This document shows, one piece after another, positions 63,300 to 64,000 of a stretch of DNA of 64,000 bases. The stretch spans positions 1 to 64,000 of the forward strand of contig JAGNKX010000021.1 of the NCBI GenBank assembly GCA_017999915.1, written 5' to 3'. A program made the position numbers and the translations under genes. Each line of letters starts with the position of its first letter. Positions within the stretch are counted from its first letter, which is position 1. The notes under the pieces are model-generated. The model was given only the letters and a program-made list of their open reading frames with translations. It searched no databases and was not told the origin of the DNA. This DNA is from Spirochaetota bacterium. Lineage in GTDB: Bacteria; Spirochaetota; UBA4802; UBA5550.

Positions 63300-64000
63300 T
63301 CAGGCGTAGCTGACGAGAAGCCTGCCCACGTCCATGACCGTCGCGTATATCATCAGTCCGATGATCAGCAGCCATCCGATGACCATGATCGGCACGAAGA
63401 GCGGCCTGAGGCGGACGCTGATCTTTTCCAGGATGCAAAAGAGTATTTTCCCGCCGTCGAGGACCGGCAGCGGCAGCAGGTTGAAGATCGCGAGGTTTGC
63501 GCTGATGATGACCGTCAGCCGTATTGCGTTGACACCGTCGCCGCCGATGAACTTGCCCCCGTCATGGAGTATGCCGACGATGCCCGAGACATTGCCGGGC
63601 TTGGCGAAGAGGTTTCCGAAGGCGATGAAAATCCTGTGTATCAAGTCAGCTGTCTGGCGGAACGGCTCGATGGCGATGCCGGCAAATGAAAAGCCCGCCT
63701 GCAAGATGTTCAGGGCGCCGAAGAGGATCAGGATCGGCAGCAGGTTGGCCGCCGGTCCGCCCAGGGAAAAGATAATACGCTTGTAGATGGGAATGCGGAA
63801 ATAGTCCTGTTCGTCTTTCACGGCGGGTAGTACGTATCCACCCAGCGGCACCAGGGAGAGACGGTATTCGGTGCCGCCGATGGTTTTTTTCCACAGGGCC
63901 GGCCCGAAACCGACGGAGAACACCTCGATCGGCACTCCCACTGCCCTGGCGGCAATGAAGTGGCCCAGCTCATGGATTAAGATAAGCAGGCCGATTATTA
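63300..64000 (-). CDS. site-2 zinc metalloprotease (M50), 5' end cut by window
   Basis: Partial: reading continues past base 64000. The visible part begins IIGLLILIHELGHFIAARA, the HExxH zinc motif. The second metal motif is NLLPLPVLDGGKI. At least four hydrophobic segments. No PDZ domain is visible between the two motifs, unlike RseP; the region has helical loops instead. It probably cleaves membrane proteins; target unknown. First in a pair with the exported protein at 62859. Confidence 0.9.
   Translation of the reverse strand, partial: IIGLLILIHELGHFIAARAVGVPIEVFSVGFGPALWKKTIGGTEYRLSLVPLGGYVLPAVKDEQDYFRIPIYKRIIFSLGGPAANLLPILILFGALNILQAGFSFAGIAIEPFRQTADLIHRIFIAFGNLFAKPGNVSGIVGILHDGGKFIGGDGVNAIRLTVIISANLAIFNLLPLPVLDGGKILFCILEKISVRLRPLFVPIMVIGWLLIIGLMIYATVMDVGRLLVSYA

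Overview
The window reads as a chromosomal segment of an anaerobic, probably acetogenic or formate- and CO-using bacterium. The best lineage guess is a Spirochaetota member near the Leptospira side. Two lipoproteins start with a Cys-Glu-Lys-rich lipobox followed by a Leu/Ala stretch of the kind common in Leptospira-like genomes, and there are DUF2934, DUF1207 and DUF2279 proteins, an ECF sigma/FecR pair and many lipoproteins. This placement is an inference. No rRNA or other lineage marker is present; the only RNA gene is tRNA-Val(CAC).

Layout. 1-1.3 kb: decayed repeats, then an Rrf2 regulator translationally coupled to a zinc-ribbon protein, with a consensus promoter and a possible operator. 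1.5-5 kb: a three-gene signalling operon made of a wHTH-TM-BON-OmpA-like protein, a Ras-like GTPase and an HD-GYP phosphodiesterase. 5-8.2 kb: flavoprotein, PanE, lipoprotein, tandem ribbon-helix-helix protein. 8.3-14.5 kb: a formate dehydrogenase module (fdhD, fdhE, mobA, fdhB, fdhA). FdhA is an in-frame selenoprotein with a SECIS-like hairpin and a Tat signal. 14.8-26 kb: peroxiredoxin, thioredoxin-like protein, glutaconate-CoA-transferase-like pair, GNAT, hybrid histidine kinase, alpha/beta hydrolase, YhhN protein, tRNA-Val, archaeal-type serine hydroxymethyltransferase with a QueD homologue, and a CooC-like ATPase. 26-36 kb: EFR1 ferredoxin, DUF3786, ECF sigma and FecR anti-sigma, lipoprotein, beta-propeller, flavoproteins, outer-membrane proteins.

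36-50.7 kb holds most of a Wood-Ljungdahl carbonyl branch on the minus strand: acsV (corrinoid activator), cooC, a fosX-like gene, folD, a 72-residue ORF, acsD, cooS, acsB, acsC, with fhs nearby. FDH can supply or consume formate. Fhs and FolD carry C1 units on tetrahydrofolate. The corrinoid protein AcsCD passes methyl groups to AcsB, which joins them with CO made by CooS. AcsV and CooC are maturation or activation factors. The methyltransferase AcsE and methylene-THF reductase are not in the window. 50.8-64 kb: an AT-rich stretch of small genes, a 4Fe-4S protein, HEAT-repeat protein, amino-acid symporter, archaeal-type thymidylate synthase, M20 peptidase, CstA, MBL-fold hydrolase, a lipoprotein and a truncated site-2 protease at the right edge.

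The most unusual non-coding signals are: a GAT(A/T)GTTATCG motif seen about 17 times, often as the palindrome CCGATA-N2-TATCGG; composite arrays in which it alternates with GGTGTCAGAG; a 56-bp inverted repeat covering the acsV start codon; twin 16-bp operators before a DUF2279 gene; and long palindromes on both sides of fosX inside the acs cluster.
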